A stretch of DNA of 27,129 nt, taken from positions 97,853-124,981 of the forward strand of contig DDRH01000067.1 of NCBI GenBank assembly GCA_002343075.1, written 5' to 3'. The notes beneath the pieces were generated by a model. That model ran no database searches, was not told the origin of the DNA, and was given only the letters and a program-made list of their open reading frames with translations. Origin of the DNA: Phycisphaerales bacterium UBA2421 (GTDB taxonomy: Bacteria; Planctomycetota; Phycisphaerae; Tepidisphaerales; Tepidisphaeraceae). A program made the position numbers and the translations under genes. This document shows positions 16,118-23,122 of this stretch, one piece after another (the stretch's first letter is position 1; each line of letters begins with the position of its first letter).

Positions 16118-16135
16118 CAAAAGTGGAGTCAAGCG

Positions 16136-16414
16136 ATGGCCCATCGCAAGCCATTTGATCTGCGTCAGCGGCAGGAAGCAGTTCGCATCTATCGGGCGTT
16201 GCGGGCACACCGCCGGAAGGTTAAGAGGTTGTTTCCGCCGAAGAATGCGATCATGCACAACCAGCTTCGTGACTATCGTGAGCTGCTTGATACGTTGCTG
16301 GAGGAGTTGATTAAACCTGACACTCAAGTTGATCCCGACGTGCTGAATGAGGCATTGAAGAAACTGGCGGCCATCGCTGTGGGTTACATGCAGCAATACG
16401 GTTTGGAGAATTGA
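16136..16414 (+). CDS. Small basic helical protein of unknown function
   Basis: The 92-residue protein is not recognised. It is strongly basic in its first 45 residues (MAHRKPFDLRQRQEAVRIYR, RAHRRKVKRLFPPK) and predicted helical throughout. The second half (LLDTLLEELIK, LNEALKKLAAIAVGY) is amphipathic. No RelE, HigB, PIN or HEPN active-site pattern is visible. The ATG at 16136 has GGAG at 16125-16128. A frame open back to 16052 would overlap the nuclease gene and lacks a ribosome binding site. Its stop lies one base before the GTG of the HTH gene, so the two are almost certainly translated together. It could bind nucleic acid or partner the HTH protein. Its promoter appears to be at 16089-16117. 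Confidence 0.75.
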   Translation: MAHRKPFDLRQRQEAVRIYRALRAHRRKVKRLFPPKNAIMHNQLRDYRELLDTLLEELIKPDTQVDPDVLNEALKKLAAIAVGYMQQYGLEN

Positions 16415-16415
16415 C

Positions 16416-16793
16416 GTGACAAAACTTACTCAGCGTGGCGATTACACGACAATTTCGCAGTCAGCCATCGCCTTGCTTATTGGACAAGGCCGCTCCTTGA
16501 CCGACATCGCTCGAATGCTCGGCGTGACAAAGTCGTATATCAGTCGCGTCAATTCGGGGCAACGGGCGCTGACGCTTGAGCACCTCGCTGCTCTGCAGGA
16601 AAAGACGGGGCAGCCGATTCCCCTTCTTGTACTCAATGCGATGCCGAGAAGGTCGGTGCGCCCTGACTTGCTTCCCCTATATGATATGACGTTGAAGTTG
16701 GTTCAGAAGATTAGCAAGCCGGACAACAAGGCAGTGCTTGCAAAGGAGAAGCCAATTTCACGTTCGCGGAAAGTGCGAGCCAAGGCCGCTTGA
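16416..16793 (+). CDS. XRE-like helix-turn-helix protein
   Basis: The 125-residue protein has one HTH domain at about 14-66. SLTDIARMLGVTKSYISRVN is the helix-turn-recognition-helix, followed by SGQRALTLEHLAALQEKTGQ, typical of XRE/Cro regulators. The C-terminal 50 residues are basic (SRSRKVRAKAA). It starts with GTG at 16416, one base past the stop of the small basic protein. It would bind DNA and most simply repress its own promoter at 16089-16117. Small gene plus XRE regulator is a layout known from toxin-antitoxin and defence-control modules, but the partner here has no toxin signature. A weak hairpin (GCCGC/GCGGC, 16785-16806) overlaps the stop. Confidence 0.85.
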   Translation: MTKLTQRGDYTTISQSAIALLIGQGRSLTDIARMLGVTKSYISRVNSGQRALTLEHLAALQEKTGQPIPLLVLNAMPRRSVRPDLLPLYDMTLKLVQKISKPDNKAVLAKEKPISRSRKVRAKAA

Positions 16794-16827
16794 GTATTTG
16801 CGCGGCTTAAACCGTCCAGATATCGCT

Positions 16828-17847
16828 ATGCAATACACCCAACTCGGCCGCACCGGCCTTAAAGTTTCCCGTCTTTGCCTCGGCTGTATGAACTACGGCC
16901 CCCATGCGCCCGAAGCTGACGCGCATCAGCAGATGGATAAGGCGCACGATCTCGGCATTAACTTCTTCGATACCGCTGACGTTTACGGCTGGAAGAAGGG
17001 CGAGGGCGTTACTGAGCAGATCATCGGAAACTGGTTTGCCACCGGCGGCGGGCGGCGCGAGCGCACGATCATCGCCACCAAGGCCTTTGGCGATATGAAC
17101 ACCGAAGAAAACGACCACGTCATGAAACGCGGCCTGTCGGCGGTCAAAATCCGGCGCGCCTGCGAAAGCTCGCTTCGGCGGCTAAAGACTGATTACATCG
17201 ACCTTTACCAGATGCACCACATCGCCCGCGAATGCCCTTGGGAAGAGGTATGGCAGGCGATGGAGTTACTCGTGCAGCAGGGGAAGGTGGTCTACGTCGG
17301 CAGCAGCAACTTCGCCGGGTGGCACATCGCCGCTGCCAGCGAAACTGCGAAACATCGCAACTTCATGGGGCTTGTCAGTGAGCAATGCAAGTACAGCCTG
17401 CTGAGCCGCTGGAGCGAGTTGGAAGTTCTGCCCGCGGCGCAAGAGTATGGCTTGGGCGTCATCCCCTGGAGCCCTCTCGACGGCGGGGTGCTCGGCGGCA
17501 TGCTGCAGAAGAAGGACAAAGGGCGCACCGCCGGCAAGCAGGCCGAGGAGCGCCTTGCCAAGTGCCGCCCGCAGATTGAAGCGTTCGAGACGCTCTGCGA
17601 CGAGTGGGGCGAACATCCCGCCGACGTTGCCCTAGCCTGGACATTGCACCACCCCGCCGTCACCGCGCCCATCATCGGCCCGCGGACGATCGAACAACTC
17701 ACCGCATCCATTCGCGCCGTTGATATCAAACTGAGCGATGACCAGCTCAAAGCGCTCGACTGCATCTTCCCCGGCCCAAAGGGAACCACGCCCGAAGGCA
17801 TTAGCGATTGGGAAAAACAAATCGCCCCCGAGGCGTATGCGTGGTGA
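16828..17847 (+). CDS. Aldo/keto reductase
   Basis: From the ATG at 16828 the product is 339 residues, the usual length of the AKR superfamily. The N-terminus YTQLGRTGLKVSRLCLGCMN is typical. The catalytic tetrad is visible: Asp48 and Tyr53 in FFDTADVYG, Lys85 in IIATKAFG, and His130 in DLYQMHHI. The C-terminal cofactor-binding loop is present (PIIGPRTIEQLTASIRAVDI). It would reduce carbonyls with NADPH in the cytoplasm. The relatives are the YajO/Tas-like and potassium-channel-beta-like groups, with no set substrate. A frame open to 16738 overlaps the HTH gene and is not favoured. No strong ribosome binding site precedes 16828. It ends 24 bases from convergent hemC. High G+C distinguishes it from the preceding cassette. 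Confidence 0.93.
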   Translation: MQYTQLGRTGLKVSRLCLGCMNYGPHAPEADAHQQMDKAHDLGINFFDTADVYGWKKGEGVTEQIIGNWFATGGGRRERTIIATKAFGDMNTEENDHVMKRGLSAVKIRRACESSLRRLKTDYIDLYQMHHIARECPWEEVWQAMELLVQQGKVVYVGSSNFAGWHIAAASETAKHRNFMGLVSEQCKYSLLSRWSELEVLPAAQEYGLGVIPWSPLDGGVLGGMLQKKDKGRTAGKQAEERLAKCRPQIEAFETLCDEWGEHPADVALAWTLHHPAVTAPIIGPRTIEQLTASIRAVDIKLSDDQLKALDCIFPGPKGTTPEGISDWEKQIAPEAYAW

Positions 17848-17871
17848 CGCTCTCATGCCAGCGACTGGGTT

Positions 17872-18825
17872 TTAACATTGCGGGCCGTGCAGCATTTCGA
17901 TGGCACCCTGATCCTCCAAGCGACGTGCCGCGTCGAGTGCGATCTCGGCGCCCCCACTCATCTTGACAGAAATCAATGGCGGGACGCCTCCCCGGCGGGC
18001 GACGGCGGCCTGCAAGTGAAACGGTTTAGCCGCTGCTTCGAATCGATCGTCGGTTACATACACCGCTAGTGGTGAGTGACAGTCTCCGCGGAGTTCTAAA
18101 ATCAAGCGGCGCTCGATTTCTACGGCCCGCCGCGATGGTGAATGATCCAAGGGTGCCAAAAATGCCCGGGTAACGTCATCCGCACAACGACACTGCACAG
18201 CGAGCGCGCCCTGCCCTGCCGCGGGAAGCATCTGAAACAGGTCGATGCTGGTCATCAGAGCGTCATCCCATACCCCAAGCCGGCTTATGCCCGCCGCGGC
18301 CAGCACGATGGCATCAAAACCACCTGCTTTCAGCTTGCTGATTCTAGTGTCGATGTTCCCACGCAGCGGTTCGACTTGAAGGTCCGGGCGGCGATCCAGC
18401 AGCTGCGCACGTCGGCGCAAACTACTACTGCCGACTCGAGCATTTTGAGGCAATTCGTTAATCGTTCTCGCCACGCGGGAAACGAGCACATCACGCACGT
18501 CTTCTCGCTCCAAAATCGCCGCGATCATCAGCTCACCCTGTTCCACCAGTGGCTGTGTCACGGGCATATCTTTCAGGCTATGAACCGCGCAATCAATCTC
18601 GCCGCGCAGCAATGCCAGTTCTATCTCTTTCGTGAACACTCCCTTCCCACCAAACTCGTGCAGCGGACGGTCGGCGACTACATCGCCGGTTGTACGGATC
18701 GCGACCAGTTCCACGCGCAACGAAGGATGCCGATCGGTCAAGTAATTCGCGACAATGCGCGACTGCGCCATCGCCAGCGCACTACCCCGCGTGCCCAATC
18801 GAAGTACCTTGCGCGACACCTTCAC
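17872..18825 (-). CDS. hemC: Hydroxymethylbilane synthase (porphobilinogen deaminase)
   Basis: HemC joins four porphobilinogen units into hydroxymethylbilane in haem and tetrapyrrole synthesis in the cytoplasm. From the GTG at 18825 the product is 317 residues, the normal length. LRLGTRGSALAMAQS opens the protein. HSLKDMP at 82-88 contains the catalytic Asp86. VGSSSLRRRAQL and RGNIDTR bind the cofactor. LRGDCHSPLA includes Cys249, which carries the dipyrromethane cofactor. The frame is open further upstream to 18957, but the GTG at 18825 overlaps the TGA of the preceding membrane-protein gene (GTGA), and family sequence begins there. HemC is therefore translationally coupled to that gene. No other hem gene is in the window. 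Confidence 0.95.
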   Translation of the reverse strand: MKVSRKVLRLGTRGSALAMAQSRIVANYLTDRHPSLRVELVAIRTTGDVVADRPLHEFGGKGVFTKEIELALLRGEIDCAVHSLKDMPVTQPLVEQGELMIAAILEREDVRDVLVSRVARTINELPQNARVGSSSLRRRAQLLDRRPDLQVEPLRGNIDTRISKLKAGGFDAIVLAAAGISRLGVWDDALMTSIDLFQMLPAAGQGALAVQCRCADDVTRAFLAPLDHSPSRRAVEIERRLILELRGDCHSPLAVYVTDDRFEAAAKPFHLQAAVARRGGVPPLISVKMSGGAEIALDAARRLEDQGAIEMLHGPQC

Positions 18826-19178
18826 GTGGTCGCCCAGTTGGGCGACCGGAAAGCTGTACCGCACTCGTTGCAGATATGTCCCGTCGCCGCGGTGAGGTCG
18901 TATCCGCATTCGTGGCAGTAGGGCCGGTTGCTTGGAATCGCAAGGTCGGCGACCCACTTCCCGCCGAAGAAGAAATAGAGCCCCAGCAGCACGCCGCAGG
19001 TGTTTAGGAAAATGTAACCCGCATAGGCATTCCAGGCATATTCAAAGTTCATGCCGCTTGAACCGATGTACGCAGACAACACCAACCAAAGGGAAGACAG
19101 TAATCCCCCGCCGCTAGTAATGGTCGCCGCAACGCCGATCAACTTCAGTCCCAGGCGGAAGAGCGTCTTGTATCTCAT
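18822..19178 (-). CDS. Small two-helix membrane protein with zinc ribbon
   Basis: The 118-residue protein has two transmembrane segments (about 10-37 and 51-72) and a short cytoplasmic zinc ribbon. The ribbon is CHECGYDL (Cys88, Cys91) and CNECG (Cys103, Cys106). The CxxCGYDL form is frequent in small planctomycete membrane proteins of unknown role. GGAG precedes the ATG at 19178. Its stop overlaps the hemC start by two bases, so it is co-translated with hemC. That coupling might reflect a link to metal or tetrapyrrole handling, or only operon packing. Confidence 0.82.
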   Translation of the reverse strand: MRYKTLFRLGLKLIGVAATITSGGGLLSSLWLVLSAYIGSSGMNFEYAWNAYAGYIFLNTCGVLLGLYFFFGGKWVADLAIPSNRPYCHECGYDLTAATGHICNECGTAFRSPNWATT

Positions 19179-19241
19179 GAGTTCGACTCCAAATCAAAGA
19201 TTGATTCAGTCTTGTTCGGGCGCTAGTGTACGACGTTGCTT

Positions 19242-20207
19242 ATGACCGGGCGAATCTTCATAACAGGTGCGACGGGCTTCGTGGGCACTGCGGTGTGCGC
19301 GGAGGCGGTGCAGCGGGGATTCTTCATTCATAGACTATCGCGAACTGGTGAAAGTACAGCCACTCACGAAGCCTCCGCCTCCGAACCCCTCGCGCAGCAG
19401 ACGCAGAAGGAGATACCTTTTCGCGGGGACATCAACGACGCTGCTTCGCTCGACGCCGCAATGGCCGGCTGTGATGGTGTGATTCACCTCGTCGGTATCA
19501 TCATGGAACAACGCAGCAAGGGCGTTACTTTTGAACGCATCCATGTCGAAGGGACGCAGAATGTGCTCGCGGCGGCGAAACGTGCGGGGGTGCGGCGGTA
19601 TATCCACATGTCAGCACTCGGTTCGCGCGCCAATGCCGTCAGCCAGTATCACAAGACCAAGTGGCAGGCCGAGGAGGCGGTGCGGGCGAGCGGCCTGGAT
19701 TGGACGATCTTCCGACCCAGCATGATCCACGGCCCCGGAGGCGAGTTCATGCAAATGGCGGCGAAATGGGCAAGCAAAACGGCCATGCCCTACCTGTTCA
19801 TGCCATATTTCGGCCGCGGGTTACTGGGATTGGGTGGAGCCGGGCTTGTGCAACCTGTTTACGTAAACGACGTCGCACGTGCGTTTGCCGATGCGCTGCA
19901 AAAACCCGAAACGATCCGCCAAACCTATGATCTGGTCGGCCCTGATCGCATGGACTGGCCTACCATGCACAAAACCATCGCTCGGGCAGTTGTCGGCAAG
20001 TCTCGGCTGACCGCACCCATACCAGCTTGGTACGCCAAAGCGATTGCAGCGGTACTGCCTGCCAAACTCCTGCCGTTTAATCGCGATCAGGTGGTCATGA
20101 GCCAGGAAGACAACACCGCCGACGTGAAAACCGTGGTAAACGCCTTTGGCTGGTCCCCCGCCGGGTTTGAGGCATCACTCAACAGCTACGCATTGCAGCT
20201 ACGGTAA
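19242..20207 (+). CDS. NDUFA9-like atypical short-chain dehydrogenase (NAD(P)-binding)
   Basis: The 321-residue protein has a Rossmann N-terminus, IFITGATGFVGTAV with the GxxGxxG glycines at 9, 12 and 15. HLVGII follows strand 4. YIHMSALGSRANAVSQYHKT contains Tyr136 in a YxxxK arrangement with Lys140. WTIFRPSMIHGPG and PVYVNDVARAFADAL are typical of the atypical SDR group that includes complex I subunit NDUFA9 and related quinone-associated reductases. It would bind NAD(P)H; the substrate is unknown. The ATG at 19242 is preferred to a TTG at 19236. It is divergent from the hemC operon, with 63 bases between start codons. The downstream 230-base gap contains an inverted-repeat element. Confidence 0.9.
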   Translation: MTGRIFITGATGFVGTAVCAEAVQRGFFIHRLSRTGESTATHEASASEPLAQQTQKEIPFRGDINDAASLDAAMAGCDGVIHLVGIIMEQRSKGVTFERIHVEGTQNVLAAAKRAGVRRYIHMSALGSRANAVSQYHKTKWQAEEAVRASGLDWTIFRPSMIHGPGGEFMQMAAKWASKTAMPYLFMPYFGRGLLGLGGAGLVQPVYVNDVARAFADALQKPETIRQTYDLVGPDRMDWPTMHKTIARAVVGKSRLTAPIPAWYAKAIAAVLPAKLLPFNRDQVVMSQEDNTADVKTVVNAFGWSPAGFEASLNSYALQLR

Positions 20208-20218
20208 CGCGCCCCTGC

Positions 20219-20401
20219 GCAGCAGGCTGCCCACGAATAAACACGAATCATTCACGAAAGAGGCACTGGCGGGTTAATCCTGCGGTAGGATTCTCATGCC
20301 AACGCCGCTGTGCCAAGTCAGCACACAAGTTGGCACATCGCAGAATTCCAGCTTGCCGTCCCCTGCAATCGTGATCAATTCGTGCCCATTCGTGGGCAGC
20401 C
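20219..20401. repeat. Inverted-repeat-bounded structured intergenic element
   Basis: Arms of 33 bases at 20225-20257 and 20369-20401 are inverted copies with 27 matches. The first 14 bases (GGCTGCCCACGAAT) match perfectly. Within each arm CACGAA recurs about every 10-11 bases (20232, 20242, 20253). Inside lie a hairpin ATCCT/AGGAT (20277-20291), a stem GGCAC+GGCG with CGCC+GTGCC (20262-20271 with 20303-20314), and an alternative stem GTGCCAA/TTGGCAC (20310-20336). The last two compete for GTGCC. The element has no coding capacity. It could be a MITE- or REP-like dispersed element or a structured RNA. Confidence 0.6.
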
Positions 20402-20437
20402 CGATGCGCGCGTGATCATGCGATCACATCGCCGTCG

Positions 20438-21097
20438 TTACTTGGCTCGCGTGTATGAGAGCGACATGCTCTGGAACATCTCACCGCCAGCGGGGCTTGG
20501 GCTCCACCAGTCCATGGAAAACTCATCATCGCTCTTGATGTTGTAGACAAATTTGTACGGCGTGGGCTTGCCGGTCATCGGATCAACCATTTCGCCTGCG
20601 AAGGTAAGGGTTTTGCCGTCGCCGGTGCCCTCGGTGCGCAGCAGGCCGGTGCTCATGTTATCGATCCAGCCGGAGACGTACTTTCCCAGTGTGTTGTCGT
20701 AGCCGAGGCAGCCCATGCCCTCGAAAGGCATGCCCATCATGTCACCCTTGACGGTGGAAGCCAAAAATCGCCCGCCGAGGATGATCTGCGCATCGTACTC
20801 GCCGGTGGACTCCTGCTTGGGCTGGTCGGGGTCCATTCTGAACCACATGGTATAGGTAAACTTGCCCGCCATGGCTTCGAGAGTCTTGTGGTGCTCACCG
20901 GGGCTCATGGATTTCATCCATGCTTCCATCATCGCCGGGTCCATCCCACCGTCGGCGTGCCCCTCGGCGGGCTTGGCGGCGTGATCGCCGTGGCCGGCGT
21001 GCCCGTCGGCGGGCGCGGCCTTGTCATCCGACATCGACCAAGCACCAATCGAACACATCCCCACCGCCACCGCGGCCCACATCCATTGCTTGCACAT
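20438..21097 (-). CDS. Secreted DUF1579-type protein
   Basis: The 219-residue product has a signal peptide (residues 1-22, hydrophobic WAAVAVGMCSIGAWS). A His/Gly/Ala-rich linker follows (DGHAGHGDHAAKPAEGHADG, 31-50), which could bind metal weakly. The rest matches the DUF1579 pattern: SPGEHHKTLEAMAGKFTYTM, STGEYDAQIILGGRFLAS, GMPFEGMGCLGYDNTLGKYV, SGWIDNMSTGL and TLTFAGEM. This family forms a beta-barrel or lipocalin-like fold of unknown function and is common in Planctomycetota. The ribosome binding site AAAGGA precedes the ATG at 21097. It is probably single, with its own promoter at 21160-21188. Confidence 0.85.
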   Translation of the reverse strand: MCKQWMWAAVAVGMCSIGAWSMSDDKAAPADGHAGHGDHAAKPAEGHADGGMDPAMMEAWMKSMSPGEHHKTLEAMAGKFTYTMWFRMDPDQPKQESTGEYDAQIILGGRFLASTVKGDMMGMPFEGMGCLGYDNTLGKYVSGWIDNMSTGLLRTEGTGDGKTLTFAGEMVDPMTGKPTPYKFVYNIKSDDEFSMDWWSPSPAGGEMFQSMSLSYTRAK

Positions 21098-21133
21098 CGT
21101 CGTTTCCTTTCACCTTAAACCGTAATCCGCAAC

Positions 21134-21188
21134 TTCTACCGCTGTAGAACGCTCCTACAAATGTAGATTCGCCGATGCGATTTCACAA
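21134..21188 (-). promoter_or_regulatory. Candidate promoter with two small palindromes before the DUF1579 gene
   Basis: On the minus strand, TTGTGA (21188-21183) and TACATT (21165-21160) are 17 bases apart, each 4 of 6 to consensus. CTACA-AA-TGTAG (21155-21166) overlaps the -10, and TTCTAC-CGCT-GTAGAA (21134-21149) lies just downstream. They could be operator sites or a leader hairpin. The other bases of the 21098-21308 gap show nothing firm. Confidence 0.4.
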
Positions 21189-21308
21189 AGGTAAACCGAT
21201 GTCTGCGCCAAGATTTGTTAAATGAAGATCAATCACCCGCAGGGCCGAACCTGCCCGGCGCCGGCGGGAAACTACAGCACCCGTAAAACATTCAGCGCGT
21301 AACTCCAC

Positions 21309-21803
21309 TTACCGCAGTTCGTCTGCGTATTCCTGCATGAAGTTCGGCACGGGATAGTGCTGCTTCAAAAACTCGCGGAGCTGCTCTCGCTCGGCAACGA
21401 TGAATAGCACCGGTTCGTCAAGCTTGCGGGCTGAAAAGTTGACCGCCCGCACCAGATTGTCGGCATCGGTAGCGATGTTCAGCTCGCCGGATTCACGATT
21501 TGTCGGCAGCAGGTGAAACTGCCACGCCTGGCGACGGTTAATCTGACGGAGGCAATCGACCTCCACCGCAACGTCGGCTAAATCGACGGTTCCGATCGTG
21601 TGCAGATACTGCTGTACCCATGCGTCCTCAATCGCGGTCGGTGAAACGCCATAGAGACGCTCGGCCAGGTCGCCAATGGGCCGGTGACACGTCTTCTGAA
21701 CGCGCAACAAGTGTTCCACCTGCACGCGCGTCAGAACCCCTTGTTCAATCAAGATCTCGCCGAGCGGAAGTCCGTTCAAAACCCTCTCCTTGGTTTGAGT
21801 CAT
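21309..21803 (-). CDS. Stand-alone MshEN/GspE N-terminal domain-like protein
   Basis: The 164-residue protein opens with LPLGEILIEQGVLTRVQVEH and HRPIGDLAERLYGVSPTAIE. This is the pattern of the MshEN/T2SSE N-terminal domain, which in pilus and type II secretion ATPases binds c-di-GMP or joins the ATPase to the machine. No ATPase domain follows; the protein ends with a basic helical tail (FLKQHYPVPNFMQEYADELR). It may be a free-standing nucleotide-responsive adaptor. I chose the ATG at 21803. An open frame continues to 21938 but is not family-like, and a TTG at 21776 with AAGGAG upstream is another option. No pilus or secretion genes lie nearby. Confidence 0.72.
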   Translation of the reverse strand: MTQTKERVLNGLPLGEILIEQGVLTRVQVEHLLRVQKTCHRPIGDLAERLYGVSPTAIEDAWVQQYLHTIGTVDLADVAVEVDCLRQINRRQAWQFHLLPTNRESGELNIATDADNLVRAVNFSARKLDEPVLFIVAEREQLREFLKQHYPVPNFMQEYADELR

Positions 21804-22104
21804 CACCTTTCTATCGGCGTTTTTATGCGCGGGGTTTCCCGGTTCGGCACCGGCAAGAAGATTTCCCGCGCGGGGCTGGCAGGAGTCCGATAACGCGGTC
21901 TGTAACACGGGCGTTCCCGCGCAACGTCTTTCCTTCAAGAGTTGGACTAAGGGGAGGTCGCGGGAAATCGACAGAAAACGATGTCAACAAACCAGCCCAG
22001 CAGACACCGGGATTTTCTAACCGGGCCACGGGTCCGTATGCTCCGCGGCTTGCCCGCCGGGTGTTCGGCGGGCTGGGAGAGCATCGAAGAGGACGCCCAC
22101 GCCC
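21804..22104. other. 301-base divergent gap with a leader hairpin before rarD
   Basis: This region separates the divergent MshEN-like and RarD genes. A two-tier hairpin lies at 22038-22084: ATGCTC/GAGCAT outside and a perfect 8-bp GCCCGCCG/CGGCGGGC stem (22052-22059, 22066-22073) inside. It ends 20 bases before the GTG at 22105. No convincing -35/-10 pairs or RNA genes were seen in the rest. Confidence 0.45.
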
Positions 22105-23058
22105 GTGGCCGAACGACAAACCCTTATCCCCGCGCCGCTTACGCCGCACCGAAACGCCCGTGCCGGGTTTATCGCAGGAGCGGGGTGCTACTTCATCTGG
22201 GGATTCGTCGCGATCTACTTTGCGATGCTCGTCAGCCGGGGGGTTGATGCGCCGCACATCGTCGCCTACCGCATCATATGGTGCGCTGTCTTCATCGCGA
22301 TCCTCCTCACTGCCAGCCGTCAATGGCGAGATGTGGCGCGCGTGCTGCGGAGCAGGCTCGCCATTGCGGCCCTCGCCGGGAGCACTCTAGCCATTGGGGC
22401 CAACTGGTGGATTTACACGTACGCAGTCGAGTCGCGGCAGCTTAGTTATGCAAGCCTCGGCTACTACATGAATCCGCTGGTGAATGTATTGCTCGGCGTT
22501 CTTCTGCTGGGCGAGCGACTGCGCCGGCTGCAGATCGCCGCGGTGGTGCTGGCTGCAGTTGGGGTGGGGTATCAGACATTTTTCATCGGCCATGTCCCGT
22601 GGATCTCGCTCGGGCTGGCGTTCAGTTTTGGATTTTACGGTCTTCTCCGCAAAACGATGCAGGCAGGCTCGCTCACCGGGCTGATGGTCGAAACCGCGAT
22701 GCTTGCCCCGATCGCGATTCTCTACCTCGGCATCGAAGCGAACGCACGGAAATCTCCAACCATCACACCGGGCACGCACGGCCTGCTGGCACTGTCCGGC
22801 ATTGTCACGGCAACGCCGCTGTTGCTCTTTGCGTTCGCAGCCCGCCGCCTGAAGCTCTCGACCCTCGGCTTTCTTCAGTATTTTTCGCCGACCATTCAGC
22901 TTCTTTTGGCAATCGCCTACTTCGGCGAAGAATTTACCCGCGCGCGGCAGATTACCTTCGGATTCATTTGGGCCGCCGTCATTCTGTTTCTGACAGATCA
23001 GTTTCTTGCCTCCCGTCGGTCGCTGCCACTGGCCGAGCCTGCGGATATGGAAACGTAA
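22105..23058 (+). CDS. rarD: RarD-type EamA-family permease
   Basis: The 317-residue inner-membrane protein has about ten hydrophobic segments and the EamA (drug/metabolite transporter) repeats. AGFIAGAGCYFIWGFVAIYF opens the first repeat. NWWIYTYAVESRQLSYASLG and YYMNPLVNVLLGVLLLGERL match the RarD subgroup closely, as does QYFSPTIQLLLAIAYFGEEF near the end. RarD was named for chloramphenicol sensitivity; its real substrate is unsettled. Translation starts at GTG 22105, because there is no ATG before the first membrane segment. A GAGG sits about 12 bases upstream and a hairpin lies just before it. rpiA follows on the same strand after 64 bases. Confidence 0.9.
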   Translation: MAERQTLIPAPLTPHRNARAGFIAGAGCYFIWGFVAIYFAMLVSRGVDAPHIVAYRIIWCAVFIAILLTASRQWRDVARVLRSRLAIAALAGSTLAIGANWWIYTYAVESRQLSYASLGYYMNPLVNVLLGVLLLGERLRRLQIAAVVLAAVGVGYQTFFIGHVPWISLGLAFSFGFYGLLRKTMQAGSLTGLMVETAMLAPIAILYLGIEANARKSPTITPGTHGLLALSGIVTATPLLLFAFAARRLKLSTLGFLQYFSPTIQLLLAIAYFGEEFTRARQITFGFIWAAVILFLTDQFLASRRSLPLAEPADMET

Positions 23059-23122
23059 ACCCCTCAAGCCGCGCTCTGCAGGCCATTTGTGTGCAGCCGC
23101 GGGCAGGTTATCCTTTTCACAC

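Noticed and set aside
16136..16414. The small basic protein as a RelE/HigB-type toxin
   Set aside because: It lacks the family's beta-strand pattern and catalytic residues; only the gene arrangement is toxin-antitoxin-like.
18142..18921. 259-codon plus-strand open frame opposite hemC
   Set aside because: The opposite strand carries full HemC motifs; this frame shows no recognisable domain.
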